A stretch of DNA of 6,583 nt, taken from positions 1 through 6,583 of the forward strand of contig PWFZ01000057.1 of assembly GCA_003555185.1 (NCBI GenBank). Direction: 5' to 3'. The DNA is from Balneolaceae bacterium (GTDB lineage Bacteria > Bacteroidota > Rhodothermia > Balneolales > Balneolaceae). Both the position numbers and the translations under genes were made by a program. Below are positions 1-5,497 of this stretch, in pieces (within the stretch, counting starts at the first letter, position 1; every line of letters starts with the position of its first letter). The notes beneath the pieces are model-generated. The model saw only the letters and a list, made by a program, of their open reading frames with translations. It was not told the origin of the DNA and searched no databases.

Positions 1-42
1 ATTGCCAAAACCCGAAAAACCAGTGATACTAAGTCAGAGTAA
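1..42 (+). CDS. Possible C-terminal tail of an upstream gene (partial)
   Basis: Frame 1 is open from the window edge and stops with TAA at 40-42, giving a 13-residue tail rich in Lys, Thr and Ser. Codon choice resembles the genes further right, and a charged, low-complexity end is common at protein C-termini. That is all the support there is: 13 codons open by chance is not rare, and the reverse strand is also open here. The protein cannot be identified. Confidence 0.3.
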   Translation: MAKTRKTSDTKSE

Positions 43-278
43 GTTGCTCCAATTAAAAAGGCATATGAAACCTTTGCTGAAACTACTTTTTCATTTTGTG
101 CTTTTCTTACCACAACTTTTATCGCCTCAATTCACGACGATAGAAAAAAATCCAACAACTCTTTTTCCCCCGTGGATGATGTAGCTATATTTATGGCCGT
201 TAACAGACTGTCGGTTTTTGAGTAAACCGCATAAGGGGTGTTATACAAAAAATTTCAAAACCTTAATCATATACAACT
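43..278. other. AT-rich intergenic region with no supported gene
   Basis: No frame on either strand gives a convincing protein. The longest + frame open reading starts with TTG at position 2, runs to 184 and has no recognisable motif; another frame is open from 43 to 225. On the - strand, two adjoining openings separated by a TGA near 130-132 read somewhat like protein, so a decayed gene cannot be excluded. A perfect 6-base inverted repeat (CGGTTT/AAACCG, arms 212-217 and 224-229) lies upstream of the next gene. It has no T-tract, so it is not a classical terminator. Confidence 0.5.
218..247 (+). promoter_or_regulatory. Weak candidate promoter for the small membrane protein gene
   Basis: TTGAGT at 218-223 and TATACA at 242-247 are separated by 18 bases; each matches the sigma70 consensus at 4 of 6 positions. 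Transcription would begin near 254 and leave a leader of about 25 bases before the ATG at 279. The -35 box overlaps the 212-229 inverted repeat. Matches of this quality arise by chance in AT-rich DNA. Confidence 0.25.
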
Positions 279-566
279 ATGGCCGCTAGGAAACGAAACC
301 ATTCAGAAATAAAAATTGACGAAAGCTCAATGGTTGCTGAAACTTCAATCGGCTCAAGGTTTCTTAATGCTTTGTATGCAATCATTTTGGGAATAGTACT
401 CGTTCAGGCTTTTCACTTTTTTACCGGTAGATTTACCGGTCCGGGTTCTGTTGTGCTTTTATATAACAATGTACTTTTTCTCTCCTTTCTTGCCGTTTGT
501 TCAATCCTTGGGTGGATTGCAGGAGACAACTTCATCGCCTGGCTTAAAAATGAGATTAGCGTTTGA
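279..566 (+). CDS. Small two-helix membrane protein of unknown function
   Basis: This 95-residue protein matches no family I recognise. It begins with a charged, basic N-terminus (about residues 1-27, AARKRN near the start). Two hydrophobic segments suited to crossing the inner membrane follow at about 28-48 and 58-81. Between them is a short loop with a repeated Phe-Thr-Gly and a Gly-Pro-Gly turn. The protein ends with a short amphipathic tail containing one Trp. There is no signal peptidase site or lipobox, so it is probably a hairpin-type inner-membrane protein. ATG at 279 gives the longest reading; ATG at 330 would drop 17 residues but keep both helices. No Shine-Dalgarno sequence is visible. 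It stands alone on its strand and converges on the iron lipoprotein gene, leaving 24 bases between the two stops. That it is a real gene rests on a coherent membrane pattern and good codon use. Confidence 0.75.
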   Translation: MAARKRNHSEIKIDESSMVAETSIGSRFLNALYAIILGIVLVQAFHFFTGRFTGPGSVVLLYNNVLFLSFLAVCSILGWIAGDNFIAWLKNEISV

Positions 567-590
567 AAATTCTGGTGATAATTTTTACTG

Positions 591-1601
591 TTACCTCCAC
601 CCTACGCGATCCATGAGTCGAATTGCATCGGGATTATTACTTCCATAGGCACCGACGTTTACGGCATCACTTTCAAATTCTCCCATCATTTTCAATACAT
701 CCGGCAGTTCAAGGTCATCAGAAATTGGAAATTCCATATTGCCAATAGCATAGATCTGTTGCGCATCATCAGATGCCAAAAATTCCAAAAACCGGATGGC
801 ATTTTCGCGGTTAGGAGAATTTGCAGCAATCGCTGCCCCGCTGATGTTCACGTGCGCTCCACCAAATTCTGCTGCAGGAAAATGAATCCCTAATTGCTCA
901 GCTACTTCCTGGTCTGCCGAGCGAGACGACACAATGAGTCGTCCTAAATAATAGTGATTAGCAAGAGCTACATCACACAGACCCGCCGCAACAGCTCTGA
1001 TTTGATCGGTATCTCCACCCTGAGGCGTTCTTGCAAAATTAGTAACAAGTTTTGACGCCCACTGTTCCGTATCTTCAATACCATGGGTTTCAATCAATGA
1101 AGCAACAAGCGACTGATTGTATATATTATTTGAAGACCGTACACACAATCGTCCATCCCATTGTTCATTACCCAGCTCCCAATATCCCTGAAGCTCATCA
1201 GTACTCACTCGCTCTTTATGATAAATCATGCCCCGAACACGACGCGACAACCCAACCCAATATCCATCTTCATCTCGTAATTCTTTCGCAATACGATCAT
1301 CCAAATATTCTGAATTGTAGGGCTGTAAAATATCCGCTTCTTTTGCTCTCCATAAACGGCCTGCATCAACCGTAATAACAATATCCGCGGGACTATTTAA
1401 CCCTTCACTTTTAATCCGCTCGATGAGCTCATCGCTGCTTCCCTCAATCAAGTTTATTGATATCCCGGTTTCCTCTGTAAATTTATCAAATAGTTCTAAA
1501 TCGGTGTCATAGTGTCGAGAAGAATAAATATTTACTTCATCCTTCGGGGCACAGGAAAACAATATTATGGGAATAAATAAGAGTAATGAAGTTCTAATCA
1601 T
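591..1601 (-). CDS. futA: Ferric-iron ABC transporter substrate-binding lipoprotein (FutA/FbpA type)
   Basis: This 336-residue protein captures Fe(III) outside the inner membrane and hands it to an ABC permease. The N-terminus is a lipoprotein signal: a hydrophobic stretch followed by LFS and Cys17, the expected lipidated residue. The mature part is a type II periplasmic-binding fold that opens with YSSRHYDTD (26-34), a hallmark of the FutA branch. Candidate iron ligands are His30, Tyr31, Tyr161 and the pair Tyr217-Tyr218 (in HYYLGR). From memory these match Synechocystis FutA1 His54, Tyr55, Tyr185, Tyr241 and Tyr242 with a constant offset of 24, which strongly supports ferric-iron binding. 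Length is normal for the family. No permease or ATPase gene is adjacent: downstream is a convergent gene and upstream a divergent one, so it is transcribed alone and its partners must lie elsewhere. No Shine-Dalgarno sequence is seen before the ATG. The exact subfamily name is less certain than the function. Confidence 0.93.
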   Translation of the reverse strand: MIRTSLLLFIPIILFSCAPKDEVNIYSSRHYDTDLELFDKFTEETGISINLIEGSSDELIERIKSEGLNSPADIVITVDAGRLWRAKEADILQPYNSEYLDDRIAKELRDEDGYWVGLSRRVRGMIYHKERVSTDELQGYWELGNEQWDGRLCVRSSNNIYNQSLVASLIETHGIEDTEQWASKLVTNFARTPQGGDTDQIRAVAAGLCDVALANHYYLGRLIVSSRSADQEVAEQLGIHFPAAEFGGAHVNISGAAIAANSPNRENAIRFLEFLASDDAQQIYAIGNMEFPISDDLELPDVLKMMGEFESDAVNVGAYGSNNPDAIRLMDRVGWR

Positions 1602-1628
1602 TGATATAGCAGTTGTAATAGACGGATT

Positions 1629-1651
1629 TTATTTAGACCAATTCTAAATAA
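1629..1651. promoter_or_regulatory. Perfect 9-base inverted repeat, candidate metal-responsive operator
   Basis: TTATTTAGA (1629-1637) and TCTAAATAA (1643-1651) are exact reverse complements separated by 5 bases (CCAAT). The repeat covers the -10 box and the expected transcription start of the iron lipoprotein gene, where a bound repressor would block RNA polymerase. The TTTAGA/TCTAAA halves resemble DtxR/MntR-type boxes (general form TTTAGG...CCTAAA) more than the classical Fur box. The symmetry is directly visible; the identity of the regulator is inference. Confidence 0.55.
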
Positions 1652-1669
1652 TATCTTAGTTAGAGTCAA
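1641..1669 (-). promoter_or_regulatory. Sigma70-type promoter of the iron-binding lipoprotein gene
   Basis: Read on the - strand, TTGACT (1669 down to 1664) and TAGAAT (1646 down to 1641) are separated by exactly 17 bases, and each matches its consensus hexamer at 5 of 6 positions. Transcription would begin near 1634, leaving a leader of about 33 bases before the ATG at 1601. The -10 box lies within the inverted repeat at 1629-1651, which points to repression by a DNA-binding protein, plausibly when iron is sufficient. The facing asparaginase gene must have its own promoter in the rest of this gap (about 1670-1740); no clear pair of hexamers stands out there. Confidence 0.6.
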
Positions 1670-1746
1670 CAACCAAACCGACTTAAAACACTTGCTTCTA
1701 CTTTACACTTAACACCATTATCTTCTGAAAAAAATAAGAGCCTTTG

Positions 1747-2742
1747 ATGAAAAATATACTATTGATCCAGACCGGCGGAACCATTGCCATGCATCTGGAC
1801 CATGATCAACCCGAACTGGATACAAACAGGTTTACCGAGCTTTTACTGGGCGCCATTCCCGAACTATCTACCATTGCCGACATAGAAATTGATAAGGTCT
1901 TTTTCGAAGATAGTTCTGATATACGTCAGGAGCATTGGAAAGAATTAAGCCTGCACATCAAAAAACGATATAGTGAATTTGATGGATTTGTGATACTCCA
2001 CGGCACAGACACAATGGCTTACACAGCATCAGCCCTCTCTTTTTCGCTTCGAAATTTGGGCAAACCCATTATTCTAACCGGCAGTCAGGTTCCGATGAGC
2101 AATATCAGGAGTGATGCGCGCCGCAATCTGGTCAACGCTGTAGAATTGGCAACCCATCCTATTCACGAGGTAGCCATCTGTTTTAATGATCATCTTTATC
2201 GGGGAAATCGAGCCACTAAAATGAGTATTGGTGATTTTGATGCATTCGCCTCTCCCAACTACCCTCCTCTTGGCGAAGTGGGAATTGATATTGAACTCTC
2301 ACAAACATGGAAAAGACCCGCTCACGATTTGCATGCAAACCCTGTATTTGACGATTCTCTACACGTTATAAAGCTCTATCCGGGAATGAATCCGGTTATG
2401 TTAAACTATATTGATCTCAACGAAACGAAAGCCATCATTTTTGAAGCCTTTGGCAGTGGGAATTTCCCTATGAAAGGCGACAAAAGCCTGATTCCATTTA
2501 TGGAAAAGTGCCGGAAAAACGGCTGCCACGTAATTATCACATCACAAGCAGCCTACGATTCTGTGGACCTAAATCAATATACAAGCGGACGAGCCGCAAA
2601 AAGCCTGGGTGCATTAAGTGCCGGTGACATGACAATGGAATCGACAATCACAAAAACAATGCATCTTTTAGGCAGTAAACTTGCAGATGATGTTTTCAAA
2701 TCGCAATTTGAGCAAAATATTTCCGGAGAACGAAGCCAATAA
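1747..2742 (+). CDS. ansA: Type I (cytoplasmic) L-asparaginase
   Basis: Hydrolyses L-asparagine to aspartate and ammonia. At 331 residues it has the usual length for bacterial type I enzymes and lacks a signal peptide, so it should act in the cytoplasm. The first signature TGGTIA (9-14) supplies the nucleophile Thr12. DSSD (55-58) corresponds to the substrate-binding DSS segment, and the second signature HGTDTM (85-90) supplies Thr87 and Asp88. Lys158 (in NRATKMS) completes the Thr-Asp-Lys set. TGSQVPM (111-117) with RSDARRNL (121-128) is typical of the type I branch. I start at ATG 1747; the TTG immediately before it at 1744 would add one residue and is less likely. A weak purine stretch (AAGAG, 1736-1740) precedes it. 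The neighbouring exonuclease gene starts 2 bases after the stop, so the two are probably co-transcribed and translationally coupled, although no functional link is obvious. Some family members also act on glutamine, which the sequence cannot settle. Confidence 0.95.
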   Translation: MKNILLIQTGGTIAMHLDHDQPELDTNRFTELLLGAIPELSTIADIEIDKVFFEDSSDIRQEHWKELSLHIKKRYSEFDGFVILHGTDTMAYTASALSFSLRNLGKPIILTGSQVPMSNIRSDARRNLVNAVELATHPIHEVAICFNDHLYRGNRATKMSIGDFDAFASPNYPPLGEVGIDIELSQTWKRPAHDLHANPVFDDSLHVIKLYPGMNPVMLNYIDLNETKAIIFEAFGSGNFPMKGDKSLIPFMEKCRKNGCHVIITSQAAYDSVDLNQYTSGRAAKSLGALSAGDMTMESTITKTMHLLGSKLADDVFKSQFEQNISGERSQ

Positions 2743-2744
2743 TT

Positions 2745-3455
2745 ATGTTTTTTGTATTTGATGTTGAAACCATACCCGATTTTGATTTTTTACGAAAAGT
2801 CCTGAACAGTCCGGACAATTCTGAAGATGATTTACTCATATTAGCCAGTGAAGAACTCACGCGTAATAACAGTGGCTTTTTGCCACCAATGTATCACCGA
2901 ATGGTCTCCTGGGTTGGGCTATGGGTAGAAAACACAGGAAAACCTGTACAAAAAGTCAGTTGGAATGGAACTGATGAAAAAGAAGGTTTGAAGCAGCTTT
3001 TTGACGCCCTTCTTACTTATAAAGACTTCGGTTTGATTCACCATACAGGTCGTGGGTTTGATCTGCCTTTAATTACCTACCGTGCCATGCGCCATGATAT
3101 GCAGATGCCCATCCGGTTAAATCATTACGATATTCGCTATCGGTTTAGTAATTCAAACATTGACCTAATGGATGAATTCAGTAACTATGGGGCTAGTTCC
3201 TATCCAAAGCTGAAGCATTTGGGCCATTTGATAAATGTGCCCTTTAAGCAGACCGGTGAGGGAAATGAAGTTTTGAAAATGTATAGTGAAGGCAAACTTG
3301 ATGAAATTGAACACTACTGCTACGAAGATGTGATGGCAACATATGTGGTCTGGCTTCGCATGAAATATACAACCGGTGATATTTCAGAAGAAATTTTCAA
3401 AAACCTGAACGAACGTGCCATTCGAAAGCTTATGGAAATTCAGGCTGAAACTTAG
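2745..3455 (+). CDS. Predicted 3'-5' exonuclease of the PolB-exonuclease-like (DEDDy) family
   Basis: This 236-residue protein is a stand-alone DEDD-fold nuclease related to the proofreading domain of family B DNA polymerases (the DNA_pol_B_exo2 type, as I recall). Such enzymes remove nucleotides from 3' ends using two metal ions. All three motifs are visible: Exo I FDVETIP with Asp6 and Glu8; Exo II around TGRGFDLP with Asp106; and Exo III YCYED with Tyr191 and Asp195, the YxxxD form that defines the DEDDy group. Acidic residues for catalysis are therefore complete, and no polymerase domain is attached. ATG at 2745 puts Exo I at the very N-terminus, as expected; a GGAG sits upstream at 2725-2728 but is rather far for ribosome binding. 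The 2-base gap from the asparaginase stop suggests coupled translation. The cellular role of this family, DNA repair or RNA trimming, is not established as far as I know. Confidence 0.88.
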   Translation: MFFVFDVETIPDFDFLRKVLNSPDNSEDDLLILASEELTRNNSGFLPPMYHRMVSWVGLWVENTGKPVQKVSWNGTDEKEGLKQLFDALLTYKDFGLIHHTGRGFDLPLITYRAMRHDMQMPIRLNHYDIRYRFSNSNIDLMDEFSNYGASSYPKLKHLGHLINVPFKQTGEGNEVLKMYSEGKLDEIEHYCYEDVMATYVVWLRMKYTTGDISEEIFKNLNERAIRKLMEIQAET

Positions 3456-3740
3456 TAATAACTTGTTCGATTAATTAATTTTATTTATTGCGTATCAAGT
3501 CTCCCCTAATAAGGGGAGATTCAGAGGGGTGTTCATTGGTTTTTCCACATTCTGATGAACATCCCCCTCATTCTCGCTTACGCGTTCAAAAAATGAGCCC
3601 TTTTCTAAGGGGGACTTTTAATTCAGGCTCAAAACTAGTTCTTATAGATTTTCTGTACTTTACTATCTACCTTCAAATGCGATTAAAAGACACTCTTTTA
3701 TTGGCTTTTCAATTAATGATATTCATTTAAGACACGTTTT
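3456..3740. other. Intergenic region dominated by a MITE-like repeat
   Basis: This 285-base gap separates the asparaginase/exonuclease pair from the yicC-coaBC run. The middle is taken by the nested inverted repeat at 3497-3617. An 80-codon open reading at 3488-3730 runs through the repeat with a non-ATG start; it looks like translated repeat followed by AT-rich sequence and is not a credible protein. The last 120 bases are AT-rich and should contain the promoter for yicC. I see no strong hexamer pair; TTGGCT at 3701-3706 is the best -35-like word, without a good -10 partner. Confidence 0.7.
3497..3617. repeat. MITE-like nested inverted repeat (about 120 bases)
   Basis: The outer ends AAGTCTCCCCT (3497-3507) and AGGGGGACTT (3608-3617) are near-perfect inverted copies. 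Inner arms GGGGTGTTCAT (3526-3536) and ATGAACATCCCC (3555-3566) pair around an 18-base loop at 3537-3554. Each end also folds on itself: TCTCCCCT-AATA-AGGGGAGA (3500-3519) is a perfect 8-base hairpin, and CCCTT-TTCT-AAGGG (3598-3611) a 5-base one. The right arm holds extra sequence (about 3570-3594) with no counterpart on the left. This architecture, with AAGTCCCCCT-like ends and a GGGGGATGTTCAT core, resembles dispersed non-coding repeats that I associate with several Bacteroidota and cyanobacterial genomes. No transposase is encoded here. Without a T-tract the hairpins are not classical terminators, but they may attenuate readthrough. Confidence 0.75.
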
Positions 3741-4622
3741 ATGATTACATCGATGACAGGATTTGGCCGCGGTGAGGCTTCCAAAAATGGATTACAGGTA
3801 ACTGTTGAAATAAAGACATTGAATAGTCGCTACCTTGATATATCAACGCGAATGCCTCACACCATTCAGGATAAAGAGATGTCTGTAAAAGAGATTGTGC
3901 AGAATCACTTATCCCGCGGAAAGGCTATAGTAAATATTAATGTCGATAAAAAAGCCTCTGCCCAGCCCAAAATCACGTTTAGCTCAGAGATGCTTAAGAA
4001 CTACACTGAAATGCTTCGTGAAATGAAAGCAGAAGCCGGTATTTCTGAACCTCTTAAAATTACCGATCTTTTTAATTTTGATGACATTTTTGAATCGCGC
4101 AAGGAAGATGAGAAAAGTATAGAAATTATCTGGGATTGTTCAGAAAAAGCCCTGAAAAGTGCCCTGATTTCCCTCAATAAAATGAGACAGAAAGAGGGCA
4201 AAGAACTTGAAAATGACCTTCAAAAACAGATCAATAATATTCTTCTGCTACTTGATGATGTAATTGAACAATCCGATAAAAAGACCCCTGATATGCGGGA
4301 CAAACTCAAGCAGCGTATTATAAAACTGGTCTCGGATGAAAATTTCGATCCGGACAGAATGGAGATGGAAGTAGCCATACTGGTTGATAAAATGGACATC
4401 AACGAAGAAGTGGTTCGATTAAAGTCTCACCTGAAATTTTTCCTGGAAGCATTGGAAGGTGATGGCCCGGTGGGTCGTCGGTTAAACTTTTTATGTCAGG
4501 AAATTAACAGAGAGCTGAATACGATCGGCTCAAAAGCCAACGACTCATCCATCTCCCACAATATAGTGCTGTGTAAAGAAAATCTGGAACAAATAAGAGA
4601 ACAGGTCCAGAATATTGAGTAA
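3741..4622 (+). CDS. yicC: YicC/YloC-family endoribonuclease
   Basis: This full-length 293-residue member of the YicC family (YicC-like N-terminus plus DUF1732 C-terminus) should be a cytoplasmic endoribonuclease involved in RNA turnover. That role is known from work on family members rather than shown by this sequence. The N-terminus carries the family start MTGFGR (5-10), followed by VEIKTLNSRYLD (22-33), the most conserved N-terminal block. A charged, probably coiled middle region (about 120-200) leads to the C-terminal signature EVAILVDKMDINEEVVRL (210-227) and then GRRLNFLCQEINRE (245-258) with TIGSKAND (261-268). All these blocks are intact. ATG at 3741 places MTGFGR at the expected position; no Shine-Dalgarno sequence is visible. 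The last 8 bases overlap the start of gmk, a pairing conserved in many bacteria, so this is probably the first gene of the yicC-gmk-rpoZ-coaBC unit. Confidence 0.95.
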   Translation: MITSMTGFGRGEASKNGLQVTVEIKTLNSRYLDISTRMPHTIQDKEMSVKEIVQNHLSRGKAIVNINVDKKASAQPKITFSSEMLKNYTEMLREMKAEAGISEPLKITDLFNFDDIFESRKEDEKSIEIIWDCSEKALKSALISLNKMRQKEGKELENDLQKQINNILLLLDDVIEQSDKKTPDMRDKLKQRIIKLVSDENFDPDRMEMEVAILVDKMDINEEVVRLKSHLKFFLEALEGDGPVGRRLNFLCQEINRELNTIGSKANDSSISHNIVLCKENLEQIREQVQNIE

Positions 4623-5187
4623 ACGAGGAAAAGTTATTGCGCTGGCAGCTCCCAGTGGTGGTGGAAAATCAACGATGGCAAAGCGGTTGTTGAACGAGTT
4701 TCCTGACCTGACATTTTCTGTAAGTGCCACCACCCGTCCACCCCGAAAAGGAGAAATTGATGGAAAGGATTATCATTTTTTATCGAAAGAAGAATTTCAG
4801 AAAAAAATTGATGCAGGTGAGTTTCTTGAATGGGAAGAATTTTACAAAGGCACCAGATACGGAACATTACAGTCTGACGTTGAATATCAGCTAAATAAAG
4901 GATATTTTATCTTGCTTGATATAGATGTTCTTGGAGCATTAAATATCAAAAATATTTACAGAGATGAAGCTTTAACACTGTTTATTTTGCCCCCATCTCT
5001 GCAAATACTTGAAGAGCGATTGCGCAATCGGGATACGGAAACTGAAGAAACGTTGAAAACCCGTCTCGAACGCGCGCAAAAAGAGATCTCATACTCCGAC
5101 AAGTTTGACAAAGTTGTAGTAAATGATGATCTCGAAACTGCCTATAGTGAAATTAAGCAGGCAGTAAAACATTTTATGAATTCATAA
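4615..5187 (+). CDS. gmk: Guanylate kinase
   Basis: Phosphorylates GMP (and dGMP) to GDP with ATP in the cytoplasm, an essential step in guanine nucleotide supply. Its 190 residues are typical. The P-loop APSGGGKST (12-20) has Lys18 and Ser19 for ATP phosphates. The GMP-binding region includes TTRPPRKGE (39-47), Tyr53, the acidic GEFLEWEEF stretch (68-76) and RYGT (81-84). LDIDVLGA (101-108) is the conserved Asp-containing strand, and the lid follows as RLRNRDTETEE with Arg150 (about 135-150). The start must be TTG at 4615: an in-frame TAA lies at 4594-4596 and the first internal ATG comes after the P-loop. An AGG at 4603-4605 is a plausible ribosome-binding core 9 bases before it. The start lies inside the last codons of yicC, so translation is probably coupled and the weak start may limit output. 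Confidence 0.97.
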   Translation: MSKRGKVIALAAPSGGGKSTMAKRLLNEFPDLTFSVSATTRPPRKGEIDGKDYHFLSKEEFQKKIDAGEFLEWEEFYKGTRYGTLQSDVEYQLNKGYFILLDIDVLGALNIKNIYRDEALTLFILPPSLQILEERLRNRDTETEETLKTRLERAQKEISYSDKFDKVVVNDDLETAYSEIKQAVKHFMNS

Positions 5188-5193
5188 ATAACC

Positions 5194-5200
5194 GGAAGAA
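5194..5200 (+). promoter_or_regulatory. Ribosome binding site of rpoZ
   Basis: GGAAGAA lies a few bases before the ATG at 5204 in the short gmk-rpoZ gap. It is the clearest Shine-Dalgarno-like sequence in the window and supports the chosen rpoZ start; most other genes here lack one. Confidence 0.5.
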
Positions 5201-5203
5201 CAA

Positions 5204-5497
5204 ATGCCCATACGCACATTAAATCTTGACAAACTCGGCGACGAAGGCGGTAACAAATACGAAAAAATCGTCATTATGTCGAAACGCGCACGTCAAATTG
5301 CTGCACAGGAAAAGCTTGAACTCGACGAAAAACTTAAATATTTCGAAGGGTTTGAAGATGAAGACGAATTCACCTTCAACGAAGAGCAGGAACGAATTTC
5401 TAAATCGTTTGAAAAACTGCCTCATGCTACGCAGCGTTCTGTATCAGAAATGATGGACGAGAAAACAACGTACAAGTACCCAAAGAAAGAGTTATAA
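5204..5497 (+). CDS. rpoZ: DNA-directed RNA polymerase omega subunit, Bacteroidota type
   Basis: This 97-residue protein fits the omega/Rpb6 family, which binds the beta-prime subunit and helps assemble and stabilise RNA polymerase. The diagnostic part is NKYEKIVIMSKRARQIA (17-33), equivalent to the conserved helix of omega that contacts beta-prime (compare R-F-x-L-V-x-x-A-x-R-A-R-Q in E. coli). The following segment (about 36-70) is strongly acidic, with the run EGFEDEDEF. The C-terminus is basic and Tyr/Lys-rich. Apart from the core helix, similarity to the E. coli protein is low, which is usual for this branch. Its position between gmk and coaBC, a conserved arrangement for rpoZ, adds strong support. 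The stop codon is followed immediately by the coaBC ATG. Confidence 0.9.
   Translation: MPIRTLNLDKLGDEGGNKYEKIVIMSKRARQIAAQEKLELDEKLKYFEGFEDEDEFTFNEEQERISKSFEKLPHATQRSVSEMMDEKTTYKYPKKEL

Noticed and set aside
2..184. 60-codon + strand open reading starting with TTG
   Set aside because: No ribosome site, no recognisable motif, and two other frames are equally open over parts of the same stretch.
566..585. Possible terminator between the convergent genes (AAAATT/AATTTT around an 8-base loop)
   Set aside because: The stem contains only A-T pairs and would be too weak to count as an intrinsic terminator.
1052..1375. 107-codon + strand open reading opposite the iron lipoprotein
   Set aside because: It lies wholly antisense to a well-supported gene and is rich in His, Pro and Tyr with no motif.
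1692..1721. TTGCTT...CATTAT as the asparaginase promoter
   Set aside because: Only 3 of 6 and 4 of 6 matches with an 18-base spacer, no better than chance in this AT-rich gap.
1744..1746. TTG as the asparaginase start
   Set aside because: An ATG follows immediately at 1747 and gives the normal N-terminus; using TTG would add one residue with no benefit.
3500..3519. Strong 8-base hairpin read as a rho-independent terminator for the exonuclease gene
   Set aside because: No T-tract follows on either strand, and the hairpin is explained as one end of the larger repeat.
3488..3730. 80-codon + strand open reading between the exonuclease and yicC genes
   Set aside because: It has a non-ATG start and its first 40 or so codons are a translation of the inverted repeat; the rest is AT-rich spacer.
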